Part shown: positions 8,411 to 16,895 of the stretch, piece by piece
How positions within the stretch are numbered: the stretch's first letter is position 1
How the letters are laid out: each line of letters begins with the position of its first letter
Origin: Shinella sp. XGS7
Lineage (GTDB): Bacteria; Pseudomonadota; Gammaproteobacteria; Burkholderiales; Burkholderiaceae_C
Length of the DNA stretch: 64,000 nt
Assembly (NCBI RefSeq): GCF_020535565.1
Contig: NZ_CP084758.1
Span: 2,927,001-2,991,000 of the forward strand
Reading direction: 5' to 3'
Made by a program: the position numbers and the translations under genes
Notes under the pieces: model-generated
Database searches by the model: none
Told to the model about the DNA's origin: nothing
Seen by the model: the letters and a program-made list of their open reading frames with translations, nothing else

Positions 8411-9397
8411 GTGAACCCTGCGCTGCCCCTTCGCCGCTGTGGCCTGCTGCTGCTGCCGGGCGGCTCGCCCCTGGCTGCGGTGGGGCTGCTGGAGGGGCTG
8501 TCGCGGCTCAATGCCCTGCAGGCCGAGCAGCGCTACGAGCCCGTCTGCCTGAGCCTGGGGGAGGGCGGGGGGCTGCTGCGCAGCCGGCCCCTGCGCGCCG
8601 ATGAGCTGGACTGGTTTGCCTTTCTGGTGGTGGCCGGCGAGGACAGCGCGCCGCTGGCGCCCGGCCTGCGCGCCCTGCTGCGCGGCCTGGCCGAACGCGG
8701 CTGCACCCTGGGCGGCATCGGCGGCGGCAGCATGGGCCTGGCCGAGGCCGGCCTGCTGGGCGGCCGGCGCCTGGCCGCCGACGAGGCCCTGATCGACACC
8801 CTGCGCAGCGACCACCCGGAAGCCATCTGGTGCCGGCAGCTCTGGGAGATCGACAGCCAGGCCGGCTCGACCCTGCTCAGCTGCGCCGCCGGCCTGGCCA
8901 GCCTGGACCTGCTCTGCGCCTGGGTGGCCAGCCTGCACGGCGAAGGCGTGGCCGAGGCCCTGGCCGCCGCCCTGGGCCTGGGCGAGGCGCGCGGGCGCGA
9001 GGCCCGCGGCAGCGGCCCGGAGCGGGCAGGGCATGCCAGCCCCAAGCTCACCGAGGCCCTGGCCCTGATGGAGGCCAATCTGGCCGAACCCCTGCCCACC
9101 GAGGATGTGGCGCGCCTGGTGGGCGTGTCGCGGCGCCAGCTGGAGCGCCTGTTCAAGCAGCATCTGGACACGCTGCCCTCGCGCCACTACCTGGACCTGC
9201 GCCTGCAGCGTGCGCGCCGCCTGCTGCAGCAAAGCGGCCAGTCCATCCTGCAGATCGGTCTGTCCTGCGGCTTCTCCTCGGGGCCGCATTTCTCGAATGC
9301 CTACAAGGCCGCTTTTGGCCGCACCCCGCGCGAGGAACGCAGCGGCGGACTGCCGCGCCCGGCCAGTGCCTGGCGCGCCCATGGAGAATCCAGCTGA
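8411..9397 (+). CDS. ArgR-like regulator: AraC-family HTH with DJ-1/PfpI (GlxA-like) domain
   Basis: The 328-residue protein has an N-terminal DJ-1/PfpI-like sensor domain (about residues 8-190) and a C-terminal AraC/XylS double helix-turn-helix (about 215-318: VARLVGVSRRQLERLFKQHL, then IGLSCGFSSGPHFSNAYK). The architecture is that of Pseudomonas ArgR, the arginine-responsive regulator of arginine uptake and the succinyltransferase pathway, and of GlxA-like proteins. It starts with GTG, 9 bases after the carrier gene, and its stop overlaps the astA start (TGATG). The motif cluster at 4417-4506 is its probable operator, making the operon self-regulated. The effector is inferred, not visible. 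Confidence 0.82.
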   Translation: MNPALPLRRCGLLLLPGGSPLAAVGLLEGLSRLNALQAEQRYEPVCLSLGEGGGLLRSRPLRADELDWFAFLVVAGEDSAPLAPGLRALLRGLAERGCTLGGIGGGSMGLAEAGLLGGRRLAADEALIDTLRSDHPEAIWCRQLWEIDSQAGSTLLSCAAGLASLDLLCAWVASLHGEGVAEALAAALGLGEARGREARGSGPERAGHASPKLTEALALMEANLAEPLPTEDVARLVGVSRRQLERLFKQHLDTLPSRHYLDLRLQRARRLLQQSGQSILQIGLSCGFSSGPHFSNAYKAAFGRTPREERSGGLPRPASAWRAHGESS

Positions 9398-10452
9398 TGA
9401 GCGCCTCTTCCGTCAACGACCTGCTGCTGCGCCCGGTGGCGCCGGCCGATCTGCCCGCGCTGGAACGCATTGCCGCCGCCACGGCCGATGGCATCAGCTC
9501 CCTGCCCGAAGACCGCGAGCGCCTGCGCGAGCGCATCGAGCGCTCCTGTCAGGCCTTCGCCAGCGAGGACGCGGCCAGCGGCGAGGAGACCTATCTCTTC
9601 GTGCTGGAGGATGCAGGCCGCGTCATCGGCACCAGCGGCATCGCCGCCAGCGCGGGCTTCCACGACCGTTTCTACAGCTACCGCAATGAGTTCGTGGTCC
9701 ATGCCTCGGCGGCCCTGGGCGTGAGCCAGCGTCTGCACACCCTGCATCTGTGCCACGACCTCACGGGCGTGACCCTGCTCACCAGCTTCTACATCGAGCC
9801 GGCCTACGAGGCCAGCCTGGCGCCCCAGCTGCTCTCGCGGGCGCGCCTGCTCTTCATCGCGCTGTTTGCCGAGCGCTTCAACAGCCGCATCGCCGCCGAG
9901 CATCCCGGCCTGGTGGACGCGCAGGGCCACAGCCCCTTCTGGGATGCGGTGGGCCGGCGCTTCTTCAATATGGACTATGCCCAGGCGGAAAAGCTGGTGG
10001 GCGGGCGCAGCAAGGCCTTCATTGCCGACCTGATGCCGCATTCCCCCATCTACGTGCCCCTGCTGCCGGAGGCCGCGCAGTTCGCCATCGGCCAGCTGCA
10101 TCCGGTGGGCGAGCTGCCCTTCAGCATCCTGCAGGACGAGGGCTTTGACGCGGACACCTATATCGACATCTTCGACGGCGGCCCCACCGTGGAGGGGCGG
10201 CTGGAGCTGCTGCGCAGCGTGCGCCAGGCGCGGCGCCTGCCCCTGCAGGCCGGCGCCCTGAGCCTGGGCCAGGAGCGCTGGCATCTGGTCTGCACCGAGC
10301 AGCGGCGTGACTTCCGGGCCCTGCTGGCGCGCCTGCCCAGCGGCGTGCAGGCCCTGGCGCCCGAGCATGCGCTCTTCGAGCGCCTGGGCCGGCCGCCCGG
10401 CGGGGGCGTGCGTGCCACGGTGCTGGATGCGCTGGCGGAGGCCCTGCCATGA
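9397..10452 (+). CDS. astA: Arginine N-succinyltransferase subunit (AstA, AruF/AruG type)
   Basis: The 351-residue protein is a complete AstA-family arginine N-succinyltransferase, first enzyme of the ammonia-producing AST pathway (arginine plus succinyl-CoA to N2-succinylarginine). The GNAT-like N-terminus (LLLRPVAPADLPALERIA) is followed by family blocks LLTSFYIEPAYE, GHSPFWDAVGRRFFNMDY, LMPHSPIYVPLLP and FDGGPTVE. It overlaps the regulator stop by one base and the next gene by four. In pseudomonads two paralogous subunits form the enzyme, and the next gene is a second, divergent copy. The remaining ast genes (B, C, D) are not in this window. Confidence 0.9.
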   Translation: MSASSVNDLLLRPVAPADLPALERIAAATADGISSLPEDRERLRERIERSCQAFASEDAASGEETYLFVLEDAGRVIGTSGIAASAGFHDRFYSYRNEFVVHASAALGVSQRLHTLHLCHDLTGVTLLTSFYIEPAYEASLAPQLLSRARLLFIALFAERFNSRIAAEHPGLVDAQGHSPFWDAVGRRFFNMDYAQAEKLVGGRSKAFIADLMPHSPIYVPLLPEAAQFAIGQLHPVGELPFSILQDEGFDADTYIDIFDGGPTVEGRLELLRSVRQARRLPLQAGALSLGQERWHLVCTEQRRDFRALLARLPSGVQALAPEHALFERLGRPPGGGVRATVLDALAEALP

Positions 10453-11195
10453 GCATGAACCGTCTCACGCTGCGCGACTGGCAGGCCGAGGACCTGGCCG
10501 TCTGCGCCGGCTGGCGCAACCAGGCCGGCCAGGCCCCGGCCGCTCCGGGGGCTGGCGAGCAGGCCCTGGTGCTCTGCGATACCTCGGGCCGGCCGCAGGC
10601 CTGTGCCCGGCTGCGCGAGCGCCTGGGCCTGGATCTGCCGCGCTACAGCTTCCACATCGGCCGGGCCGTGCATGCGGCGGCCGAGCTGGGTCTGTTCCAG
10701 TGCCAGGACACCTTGCTGCTGGGCAATGACCACACGGGCGAGGCCGAGCTGGTGGACCTGGCCCATGCGCCCGACTGCCCGGACCCTGCGACCGTGCTGG
10801 CGCGCCTGTTGGCTGCGCTGCTGGAGCGCTGGCATGCCCAGCCGGCCAGCGCCCAGCGTCTGCTGGTGGTGGAGCTGGCCGGCTGGCGCGATGCCCAGGG
10901 CCGCTCACCGGTCTGGGACGGCCTGGGCCGCTTCTTCTGCCCCGGCCAGGCCGAGGGGCAGCGCGCGCGTTGGGGCGAGGCCTGGCCTGCGCATCTGGCG
11001 GCGCTGATGCCGCGCCAGACCCTGTACCTGTCTTTTCTGGGTGAGCCGGTGCGCGAGCACCTGGGCCGCCCCGACGCCGCGGTGCAGGCCGCGGCCCAGG
11101 CCCTGGCCGACGCGGGCTTTGCCGACAGCCGCCATGTGCGCATCGACGACGGCGGCCCCATCTGGGCCCTGGCGCCGCGCCAGCGCCCGCGCTAG
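10449..11195 (+). CDS. Short, divergent AstA-family protein (second succinyltransferase subunit?)
   Basis: The 248-residue product shares AstA landmarks with the preceding gene: GRSPVWDGLGRFF, LMPRQTLYLSFL and the near C-terminal IDDGGPIW. It is about 100 residues shorter than AstA proteins, which normally have about 340. The N-terminal GNAT portion is reduced and several inter-motif segments are missing. The reading frame is intact and the start overlaps the upstream gene by four bases (ATGA), so it is probably expressed. It may be a non-catalytic partner as in AruF/AruG heteromers, or a gene in decay. It is the last gene of the operon and no clear terminator follows. Confidence 0.72.
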   Translation: MSMNRLTLRDWQAEDLAVCAGWRNQAGQAPAAPGAGEQALVLCDTSGRPQACARLRERLGLDLPRYSFHIGRAVHAAAELGLFQCQDTLLLGNDHTGEAELVDLAHAPDCPDPATVLARLLAALLERWHAQPASAQRLLVVELAGWRDAQGRSPVWDGLGRFFCPGQAEGQRARWGEAWPAHLAALMPRQTLYLSFLGEPVREHLGRPDAAVQAAAQALADAGFADSRHVRIDDGGPIWALAPRQRPR

Positions 11196-11256
11196 ACCCT
11201 GAGGCTTTCCGGCGCTTCCTCACGCTCGGCAGGGCGGGCTCAACACTTCACGATAA

Positions 11257-11282
11257 AACAATATATAATTTCGTAAATTGTT
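11257..11282. promoter_or_regulatory. AT-rich promoter/operator of the bigR-like operon
   Basis: An unusually AT-rich island in GC-rich DNA lies 54-79 bases before the ArsR-family gene. It contains a perfect TATAAT at 11264-11269 and an inverted repeat, AACAAT (11257-11262) with ATTGTT (11277-11282), bracketing that -10 element. A repressor bound there would block transcription, as expected for autoregulated BigR-type repressors. No good -35 hexamer was seen at the correct distance. Confidence 0.6.
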
Positions 11283-11335
11283 AAGCCCGGGATCTGTCCT
11301 CACAAGAGGGCCAGGCCAGGCATCCGAGGTGTTCC

Positions 11336-11659
11336 ATGTCCGTCAGTGCCGCGTTGGATGTCGATTTGCTGCGTCAGGCTGCGGGCCAGGCCGTGAGCGC
11401 GCTCAAGCTGCTGGCCAATGAGGACCGGCTGCTGCTGCTGTGCCAGCTCTCGCAGGGCGAGGCCTGCGTGTCCGATCTGGAGGCGCGTCTGGGCATCCGC
11501 CAGCCCACGCTCTCGCAGCAACTGGGGGTGCTGCGCAATGAGGGCGTGGTCGAGACCCGGCGCGAAGGCAAGAACATCTTCTACCGCGTGGCCAGCCGCG
11601 AGCTGCTGCAGCTGCTGGCCACGCTCTACCAGCTTTACTGTCCGCAAGGAGACGCCTGA
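11336..11659 (+). CDS. bigR: ArsR-family repressor, BigR/SqrR-like persulfide sensor
   Basis: This 107-residue winged-helix repressor has ArsR-type recognition sequence RQPTLSQQLGVLRNEGVVETRREGKNIFYR split as RQPTLSQQLGVLRNEGVV and the wing that follows. Cysteines lie at 36, 44 and 102. The 66-residue interval between Cys36 and Cys102 equals that between the two redox cysteines of BigR (42 and 108), which sense hydrogen sulfide and persulfides. It is followed after one base by two YeeE/YedE transporter halves, the genes controlled by BigR-type repressors in related bacteria. The AT-rich operator upstream supports autoregulation. Arsenic sensing is unlikely, because no arsenic genes are nearby. 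Confidence 0.82.
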   Translation: MSVSAALDVDLLRQAAGQAVSALKLLANEDRLLLLCQLSQGEACVSDLEARLGIRQPTLSQQLGVLRNEGVVETRREGKNIFYRVASRELLQLLATLYQLYCPQGDA

Positions 11660-11660
11660 G

Positions 11661-12089
11661 ATGAACATCGCCTGGTCTGCCTTCACCCCCTGGTCGGCCC
11701 TGGCCGGCGGGGCCCTCATCGGCCTGGCCGCCGCGCTCTTCGTGCTGCTGAACGGCCGCATCGCCGGCATCAGCGGCATCCTGGGCGGCCTGCTGCGGCC
11801 TGTGCGCGGCGATATCGCCTGGCGCCTGGCCTTTCTGGCCGGCCTGATCGGCGCGCCCCTGGTCTATGGCCTGTTCGCACCGCTGCCCCAGCCTCATATC
11901 GAGGCCGGCACCGGCTGGCTGATCGCCGCCGGCCTCCTCGTCGGCTTCGGCACGCGCATGGGCTCGGGCTGCACCAGCGGCCATGGCGTCGTCGGGCTCG
12001 CCCGGCTGTCGCCGCGCGCCCTGGTGGCCACGCTGGCCTTCATGGCCGCGGGCTTTGTCACCGTCTATCTGCTGCGTCACGTCATCTGA
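11661..12089 (+). CDS. YeeE/YedE (DUF395) sulfur transporter, half-size subunit 1 (PmpA-like)
   Basis: The 142-residue membrane protein has four hydrophobic segments and the family signature [21 protein letters not shown], seen here as GSGCTSGHG with a conserved Cys in a membrane segment. Full-length YeeE/TsuA proteins import thiosulfate and carry two such halves; here the halves are separate genes. It starts one base after the bigR-like stop and ends 10 bases before the next half. The likely role is transport of a sulfur compound linked to sulfide or persulfide homeostasis. Confidence 0.82.
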   Translation: MNIAWSAFTPWSALAGGALIGLAAALFVLLNGRIAGISGILGGLLRPVRGDIAWRLAFLAGLIGAPLVYGLFAPLPQPHIEAGTGWLIAAGLLVGFGTRMGSGCTSGHGVVGLARLSPRALVATLAFMAAGFVTVYLLRHVI

Positions 12090-12099
12090 GGAGGGGCTC

Positions 12100-12522
12100 A
12101 TGCCTATCAAAAATCTGCTCGCGGCCCTGCTGGCCGGCCTGGTCTTCGGCCTGGGCCTGCTGGTCTCCGGCATGGCCGACCCGGCCAAGGTGCTGGGTTT
12201 TCTGGACCTGGCCGGTGCCTGGGATCCCTCCCTGGCCCTGGTGATGGCGGGCGCCATCGGCGTGGGCCTGCTGGCCTTTCGCGTGGCCGGTGCCCGCACC
12301 CGCTCCCTGCTGGACGAGCCCATGCGCCTGCCCGTGCTGCGCGTGATCGATCGCCGCCTGGTGCTGGGCAGCCTGGCTTTCGGGGCGGGCTGGGGCCTGG
12401 CGGGCTTCTGCCCCGGTCCGGGCCTGGTGGCCCTGGGGCTGCTGCAGGGCAAGGCCTTCATCTTCGTGCTGGCCATGCTGGCGGGCATGGGCGTGTTCGA
12501 GCTCTTCGACCGCCCGCGCTGA
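12100..12522 (+). CDS. YeeE/YedE (DUF395/DUF6691) sulfur transporter, half-size subunit 2 (PmpB-like)
   Basis: The 140-residue membrane protein has four hydrophobic segments and the second-half signature [15 protein letters not shown] with the conserved Cys, plus the N-terminal [18 protein letters not shown] block typical of the partner subunit. A GAGGAGG ribosome-binding site precedes the ATG at 12100. It completes the two-part channel with the previous gene. A strong terminator 19 bases after the stop ends the three-gene operon. Confidence 0.82.
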   Translation: MPIKNLLAALLAGLVFGLGLLVSGMADPAKVLGFLDLAGAWDPSLALVMAGAIGVGLLAFRVAGARTRSLLDEPMRLPVLRVIDRRLVLGSLAFGAGWGLAGFCPGPGLVALGLLQGKAFIFVLAMLAGMGVFELFDRPR

Positions 12523-12540
12523 AAGCCGTTCACGCCGAAG

Positions 12541-12570
12541 AAAAAAGCCACCCGGGCGGGTGGCTTTTTC
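12541..12570. terminator. Bidirectional intrinsic terminator
   Basis: The hairpin AAAAAAGCCACCCG / CGGGTGGCTTTTTC, with a short GGGC-containing loop, lies between the convergent sulfur-transport operon and the subtilase gene. Runs of A on one side and T on the other allow termination in both directions. Confidence 0.85.
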
Positions 12571-12585
12571 GTTGGGGCTGTAGCC

Positions 12586-15500
12586 TCAGGGTGTGATCAG
12601 CACCGGGGTGGATTCCTGGCCGCTCTTGGCCAGACCGTGCAGCAGCAGCAGGCCCTTTTGCGAGGGCGAGGCCGCATCGTTGCCGGCGTTGTAGCCCACG
12701 GGCAGGGCGCCCGCGAAGCCCACCGGCACGCCCAGGCTGTTACCCGGCAAGCTGCTGAAGCGTGGCGCTCCCAGGGTGTGCTTCATGCCCATCACGGCAT
12801 CGGTCATATCGCCGGTGAAGTAGTTGTCGAAGCTCACCACCGAGAAGGTGAAGGGCTGATTGGCCGTCACGCCGATGGCCGAGGCCGGCACCGTGAGGAT
12901 CATATTGCCCGACATCAGATCGGCATTGGCGTAGAAGTAGGCCGCCGAGGTGCCGTTGCTCAAGTTCACCACCGTGACGATGGTCTGGCCGGTGGCGGCA
13001 AAGCCGGTCGCCTCGCCGTTGTAGACCAGAAAGTCCGGCGTGCCATCGTTGTTGATGTCCACATAGACATCGAACTCGGCGGGGTAGGCCGGGTGGGCCC
13101 GCTCGCCAAAGCTCGCCACGGCGAACTGCACGCCCAGCTGACCGCCACCGAGGTCCACCGGTCGCACGCCCACGGCCTTCAGGTCCACCAGCACCTGACC
13201 ACCGCCATAGGGCGGCGCCACGGTGCTGCTCTGCGGGCTGGTGCCGGTGAGCGCGAAGATCTCCAGCAGGCCGGAGACCGCGGCACCGGTGTTGCTCACC
13301 GTCAGATTGCCGCTGCCGGCGCCACCCAGGCTGAGGCTGGAAGCCGCCTGCACATTGGCGCTCTTGCGCGTCAGGATGTGCCAGGGCACGGTGGCGCTCT
13401 CGCTGGCGTCGGCCACGGTGATGTAGCCGTCGTACTCCATGGCCTGCAGCAGGGCGCCATTGCCCTGGTTGGCGGCATTGCCCAGATTCCAGGCCGCGAG
13501 CTTGCTGGCATCCACGGTCAGGGTCAGGGTGAAGGCCCCCGTGCCGTTGGCCGGCACCGTGATGCTGCTGGGCGCGCTCAGGGTGACGGCGCCGCTGGCC
13601 GCATCATCGGCATAGCGGAAACTGCGGCTGATGGTGTAGGAGCGCGGGCTGGCGCTGTAGTTGCGCACGGCCACCTTCTTGCTCAGCGTGGTCGTGCCGG
13701 TGGCCTTGAGGGCGCCGAAGGACAGGCCGCTGCTGAAGGGATTGCTGGCGTCCCAGACCCCGGTGCTCAGGGCCGCGGCGCGATCCACGCGCAGCTCACC
13801 GCCGCCGATGCGAGAGATCGGCGCCAGCACACCGGGCTGGGTGGCCGGGTTGATGACGACCTGGGTGTTGGCCGAGTTCATCAGCCTGGCCTTGACCTCG
13901 GCCACACCGGCCGTGGGGAACTTCTGCAGCAGCAGGGCGGCCGCACCGGCCACCATGGGCGTGGCGCCCGAGGTGCCGCCGAAGGCGCTCTCGCCCGTGG
14001 CCGTGCCGTAGTCGGCCGAGGTGGAGGCGCCGGGCGCGCCCAGCTCGGGCTTGAGGGCCGCGTAGTTGAAGCCCGGGCCGCGTGCCGAGGTGGAGGCCAT
14101 GCTGCCCGCCATGGAGATGCCGTTGGCGGGGCTCACGCTCACCAGCTGGGCGTTGCCGCCGCCCAGCGCGGTCTTGAGCGCACTGCCCACCGACTGCGTG
14201 ACCACCAGGCTGGGCACAAACGGCCCGGTCTCCGCACCCTGGCTGAAGGAGGGCGCATCACCCGGTGCATTGTTGGCGATGATCACGCCGATGGCGCCCT
14301 TGGCCGTGGCATTGAAGACCTTGGTGCTGATATTGCAGCTACCGCGGTCGATCAGGGCCACCGCACCGCTGAAGTCCGGGGTGGCGGCGCTGGTGCAGGC
14401 CAGGCCGGCGCTGTAGCGCAGCGTGCCCGAGAAGCCCGCGCCCACCGGGGCCCAGGGCAGGGTGGCGGTGTTGCTGTAGGTGCCGGCCAGACTGCTGGGC
14501 GGCAGCACCACCAGAGGAATGGCCACATCGCCGGGCAGGGCGGTCTGGGCCACGCTGATGGCCTCGGCCGCGTTGGAAGGCGAGCTCACCACAAAGGGCT
14601 TGTCGCCGGAGTTGCCGGCGGCGGCCACCACCACGATGCCGAAACGGCCCAGATTGGACACGGCCTCGGTCGAGGGATTCTCGCGCTGGCCGTAGCTGGC
14701 GCCCAGGGAGAGGTTCACCACATCGGCGGCGTCCGAGAAGTCCAGATCGCCATTGGGGTCCATGGCCCATTCCAGGCCCTGCAGGATGGCCACGCCGCTG
14801 CAGCTGGTGGAGACGCTGGAGCAGACCTTGACGGCATAGAGCGCCGCGCCCGGCGCCACGCCCTTGTGCAGGCCGTCCAGGCTGGCGCCGGCGGCGATAT
14901 CGGCCACATGGGTGCCGTGGCCCGCGCCGCTGCCGGCGTCAATCGGATTGGGGTCGGGCTGCAGGGGGCCATTCGGCCAGCTCTCGCCCACGAAGTCATA
15001 GCCGCCAATCACCTTGGCGCTGGGGAAGAGATTGGCCGGAGCCGTGCCCGCGGCCGCGCCCGCAGCGCTGGCGAAGGCGGCCGGCGTGCCCGGGCCTCCC
15101 AGATTGCGGTGGGTGTAGTCGATGCCGCTGTCCAGCACCGCGATCTTCACGCCGGTGCCGTTCAGACCCAGGTCCTGCAAGGCCTTGGCGCCCACATAGG
15201 GCACGGTATTCGTCAGCGAGAGCTGGTGGTCGATCAGGGGCTTGACGGCACTCACGCCGGCAATCTTGGCGATCTGTGGCAGCTTGGACGCATCGGCCGA
15301 GATCAGCACGGCGTTGTAGGCCTTGCCCAGGCGGGCGATCTCCCGGCCGCCCAGGGCCTGGATGCTGCTCATCACCGCATCCTGCTTGGCCTTGAGACTG
15401 GCCATATAGGCCTGGCGCTGGGCCAGGCTCATGCTGCCGCCGGTGCGCTTGGCATTGGCACCCACGGCCAGGGCCAGGGGCACGTCGCTCAGTCGCACGG

Positions 15501-15678
15501 CGACCTGCACGGTGCCGCTCTGCTGCTGCAGCTTGGAGCCGCCCTGGCTTGTGATGGGGCTGGGCAGGGCCTCGATGTTAGGGCTGCGGGCCACCAGGCT
15601 CTGGGCGGAGGCGGCGCCGAGCGCCGCCAGGGCAGCGCCGACCAGGGCGACACTGCGCAGGACAGGAATGGGTCTCAT
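12586..15678 (-). CDS. Secreted subtilisin-like serine protease (S8) with PA domain
   Basis: The 1030-residue product is an exported S8 protease. It has a signal peptide (residues 1-26, ending ASAQ) and an I9-like propeptide at about 55-150. The catalytic triad is Asp183 (VLDSGID), His254 (GHGTHVA) and a Ser near residue 570 (GTSGATPMVAG). A protease-associated domain is inserted between the His and Ser (GAVALIDRGSCNISTKV segment). After the catalytic domain come about 400 residues of beta-rich sequence with an Asn/Asp calcium-like element (DINNDGTPD), suited to substrate binding or adhesion. It is probably an extracellular nutrient-acquisition protease. The next gene on the same strand (15772-16500) is upstream and separated by 93 bases, so it probably has its own promoter. 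Confidence 0.92.
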   Translation of the reverse strand: MRPIPVLRSVALVGAALAALGAASAQSLVARSPNIEALPSPITSQGGSKLQQQSGTVQVAVRLSDVPLALAVGANAKRTGGSMSLAQRQAYMASLKAKQDAVMSSIQALGGREIARLGKAYNAVLISADASKLPQIAKIAGVSAVKPLIDHQLSLTNTVPYVGAKALQDLGLNGTGVKIAVLDSGIDYTHRNLGGPGTPAAFASAAGAAAGTAPANLFPSAKVIGGYDFVGESWPNGPLQPDPNPIDAGSGAGHGTHVADIAAGASLDGLHKGVAPGAALYAVKVCSSVSTSCSGVAILQGLEWAMDPNGDLDFSDAADVVNLSLGASYGQRENPSTEAVSNLGRFGIVVVAAAGNSGDKPFVVSSPSNAAEAISVAQTALPGDVAIPLVVLPPSSLAGTYSNTATLPWAPVGAGFSGTLRYSAGLACTSAATPDFSGAVALIDRGSCNISTKVFNATAKGAIGVIIANNAPGDAPSFSQGAETGPFVPSLVVTQSVGSALKTALGGGNAQLVSVSPANGISMAGSMASTSARGPGFNYAALKPELGAPGASTSADYGTATGESAFGGTSGATPMVAGAAALLLQKFPTAGVAEVKARLMNSANTQVVINPATQPGVLAPISRIGGGELRVDRAAALSTGVWDASNPFSSGLSFGALKATGTTTLSKKVAVRNYSASPRSYTISRSFRYADDAASGAVTLSAPSSITVPANGTGAFTLTLTVDASKLAAWNLGNAANQGNGALLQAMEYDGYITVADASESATVPWHILTRKSANVQAASSLSLGGAGSGNLTVSNTGAAVSGLLEIFALTGTSPQSSTVAPPYGGGQVLVDLKAVGVRPVDLGGGQLGVQFAVASFGERAHPAYPAEFDVYVDINNDGTPDFLVYNGEATGFAATGQTIVTVVNLSNGTSAAYFYANADLMSGNMILTVPASAIGVTANQPFTFSVVSFDNYFTGDMTDAVMGMKHTLGAPRFSSLPGNSLGVPVGFAGALPVGYNAGNDAASPSQKGLLLLHGLAKSGQESTPVLITP

Positions 15679-15771
15679 GGTGAGAGATCTCCCGATGTCT
15701 GAAGGCCTCCGTGGAGGCGATGAAGCTAGAGCCGAGGGGCCGGGTCTTGCCGGCCGCGGCCCGCGCTGGGT

Positions 15772-16500
15772 TCAGGCCGCTTTGCGCTGACGGCGGGCCG
15801 CCAGGGCGCCGAGTCCGGCAGCCAGCGCCAGGCCCAGGCTGGCCGGCTCGGGCAGCTCGCCATTGGTGGCGCCGGTCAGGGCGATGCGGTAGCTGCGCGC
15901 GGCTTCCTCGAAGTTGTCGAAGCCCGGGGTCCAGCCGGCCAGCGGGCCGGCATTGGCGTCGCCGGCCACCACATCGGTGGAGGAGAGGCTGGCCAGGAAG
16001 TTGGACAGATTGGAGGCGTCGTGGGCGATGAAGCCGCCCACGGCCACGGCCAGGTAGTAGACGCCGTCCGAGAGCGGGCCGGCGGCGTCGCCGGCGGGCA
16101 GCGCGGACAGCAGGCTGGCGCCGTCGTCGTCATTGGCATAGACGCCGTGACCCGCCGCGTCGAAGAGGTAGAGCGCGGTGTCGAAGTCCGCGTCCAGGGT
16201 ACGTGCCGAGAAGGTGGCGGCCGTCAGGCGGATCTTGTAGAGGTCCACCTGGTAGACCGGATTGCCACCGATGCCCAGGCTGCTGCTCAGGGAGCCGGTG
16301 ATGGCGTCCAGGGTCTTGAAGGCGCTGTCGTAGGTGATCTGGGCGCTGGAGAGCAGGTCTCCGGCACCGCCGGGACCGCTCTCGCTCCAGACCACGCCGG
16401 CCTGGGCGGCGCCCGGCAGGGCCAGGGCGCCGGCCACGGCCAACAGCGCGGCAGCCAGTCGGGGCTTCTTGAACAGATGCGTCGGGATCAGGCGTTTCAT
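15772..16500 (-). CDS. PEP-CTERM sorting domain protein
   Basis: The 242-residue exported protein has a signal peptide ending GAAQA and a C-terminal exosortase signal: PEPASLGLALAAGLGA followed by the basic tail ARRQRKAA. The body contains the DXDTALYLFDAAGHG pattern with DDD, which resembles bacterial pre-peptidase C-terminal (PPC-like) beta-sandwich domains. The ATG at 16500 is preferred because AGGAG lies just before it and the signal peptide then begins normally. An ATG 63 bases upstream would add an implausible N-terminus. Such proteins are anchored and processed by the exosortase/EPS system, which is not present in this window. Confidence 0.85.
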   Translation of the reverse strand: MKRLIPTHLFKKPRLAAALLAVAGALALPGAAQAGVVWSESGPGGAGDLLSSAQITYDSAFKTLDAITGSLSSSLGIGGNPVYQVDLYKIRLTAATFSARTLDADFDTALYLFDAAGHGVYANDDDGASLLSALPAGDAAGPLSDGVYYLAVAVGGFIAHDASNLSNFLASLSSTDVVAGDANAGPLAGWTPGFDNFEEAARSYRIALTGATNGELPEPASLGLALAAGLGALAARRQRKAA

Positions 16501-16895
16501 CACAGGGCTCCTCTGATGCAGATAACGGTCCCGCAGGACCATGCAGTCCTTGATCTCAGGCACCGTGAACGAGCCACCGCCATGCCCCGGGAGAGCCTCT
16601 TCGTACTGCTTGTTCTCGCCCTGGACCTACCGCCGCCCGCCGGGTTGCGGCCTCTTGCGTGCCGCGCCCATCACCATGCCGCGAAGCCTCACCATAAGCG
16701 CGCCCCCCGAGAAAAAGGCATGGCCCGATGGCCCTGCATTCGAGGGACAGTGGAAACCCGAGTCGAACGCCTTGAGGCGTGACTTTGGGCATGGTTTTCA
16801 GAGTGAAAAGGGCGCTCATCGCCCGCTGGATCGAGCTGTGCGTTGATCGCCCGGCCTAGGGAATGTCCTGAGCCTGCGCCTGCGGCCGGATCCGT
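16501..16895. other. Intergenic region upstream of the PEP-CTERM gene
   Basis: No gene is supported in these 395 bases. The only clear element is the leftward terminator at 16805-16824. The remainder presumably holds the promoter of the PEP-CTERM gene. A sigma-54 type -24/-12 element, known for some PEP-CTERM genes, was looked for and not found. Confidence 0.5.
16805..16824 (-). terminator. Intrinsic terminator of the thioesterase/PAS-LuxR operon
   Basis: Read on the - strand, GGGCG-ATGAG-CGCCC forms a 5-bp stem followed by TTTTC, about 70 bases after the LuxR-type gene stop. The stem is short, so confidence is moderate. Confidence 0.5.

Noticed and set aside
12637-15702. Open frame of about 1020 codons opposite the subtilase
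   Set aside because: The opposite strand has a full signal peptide and catalytic triad. The frame here is low-complexity shadow sequence.
16501-16700. Sigma-54 type -24/-12 promoter before the PEP-CTERM gene
   Set aside because: GG and GC dinucleotides of candidates are at wrong spacing (12-13 instead of 10 bases between).
16021-16782. Possible gene on the + strand across the PEP-CTERM promoter region
   Set aside because: It mostly lies opposite the PEP-CTERM gene and has no family or ribosome-binding site.
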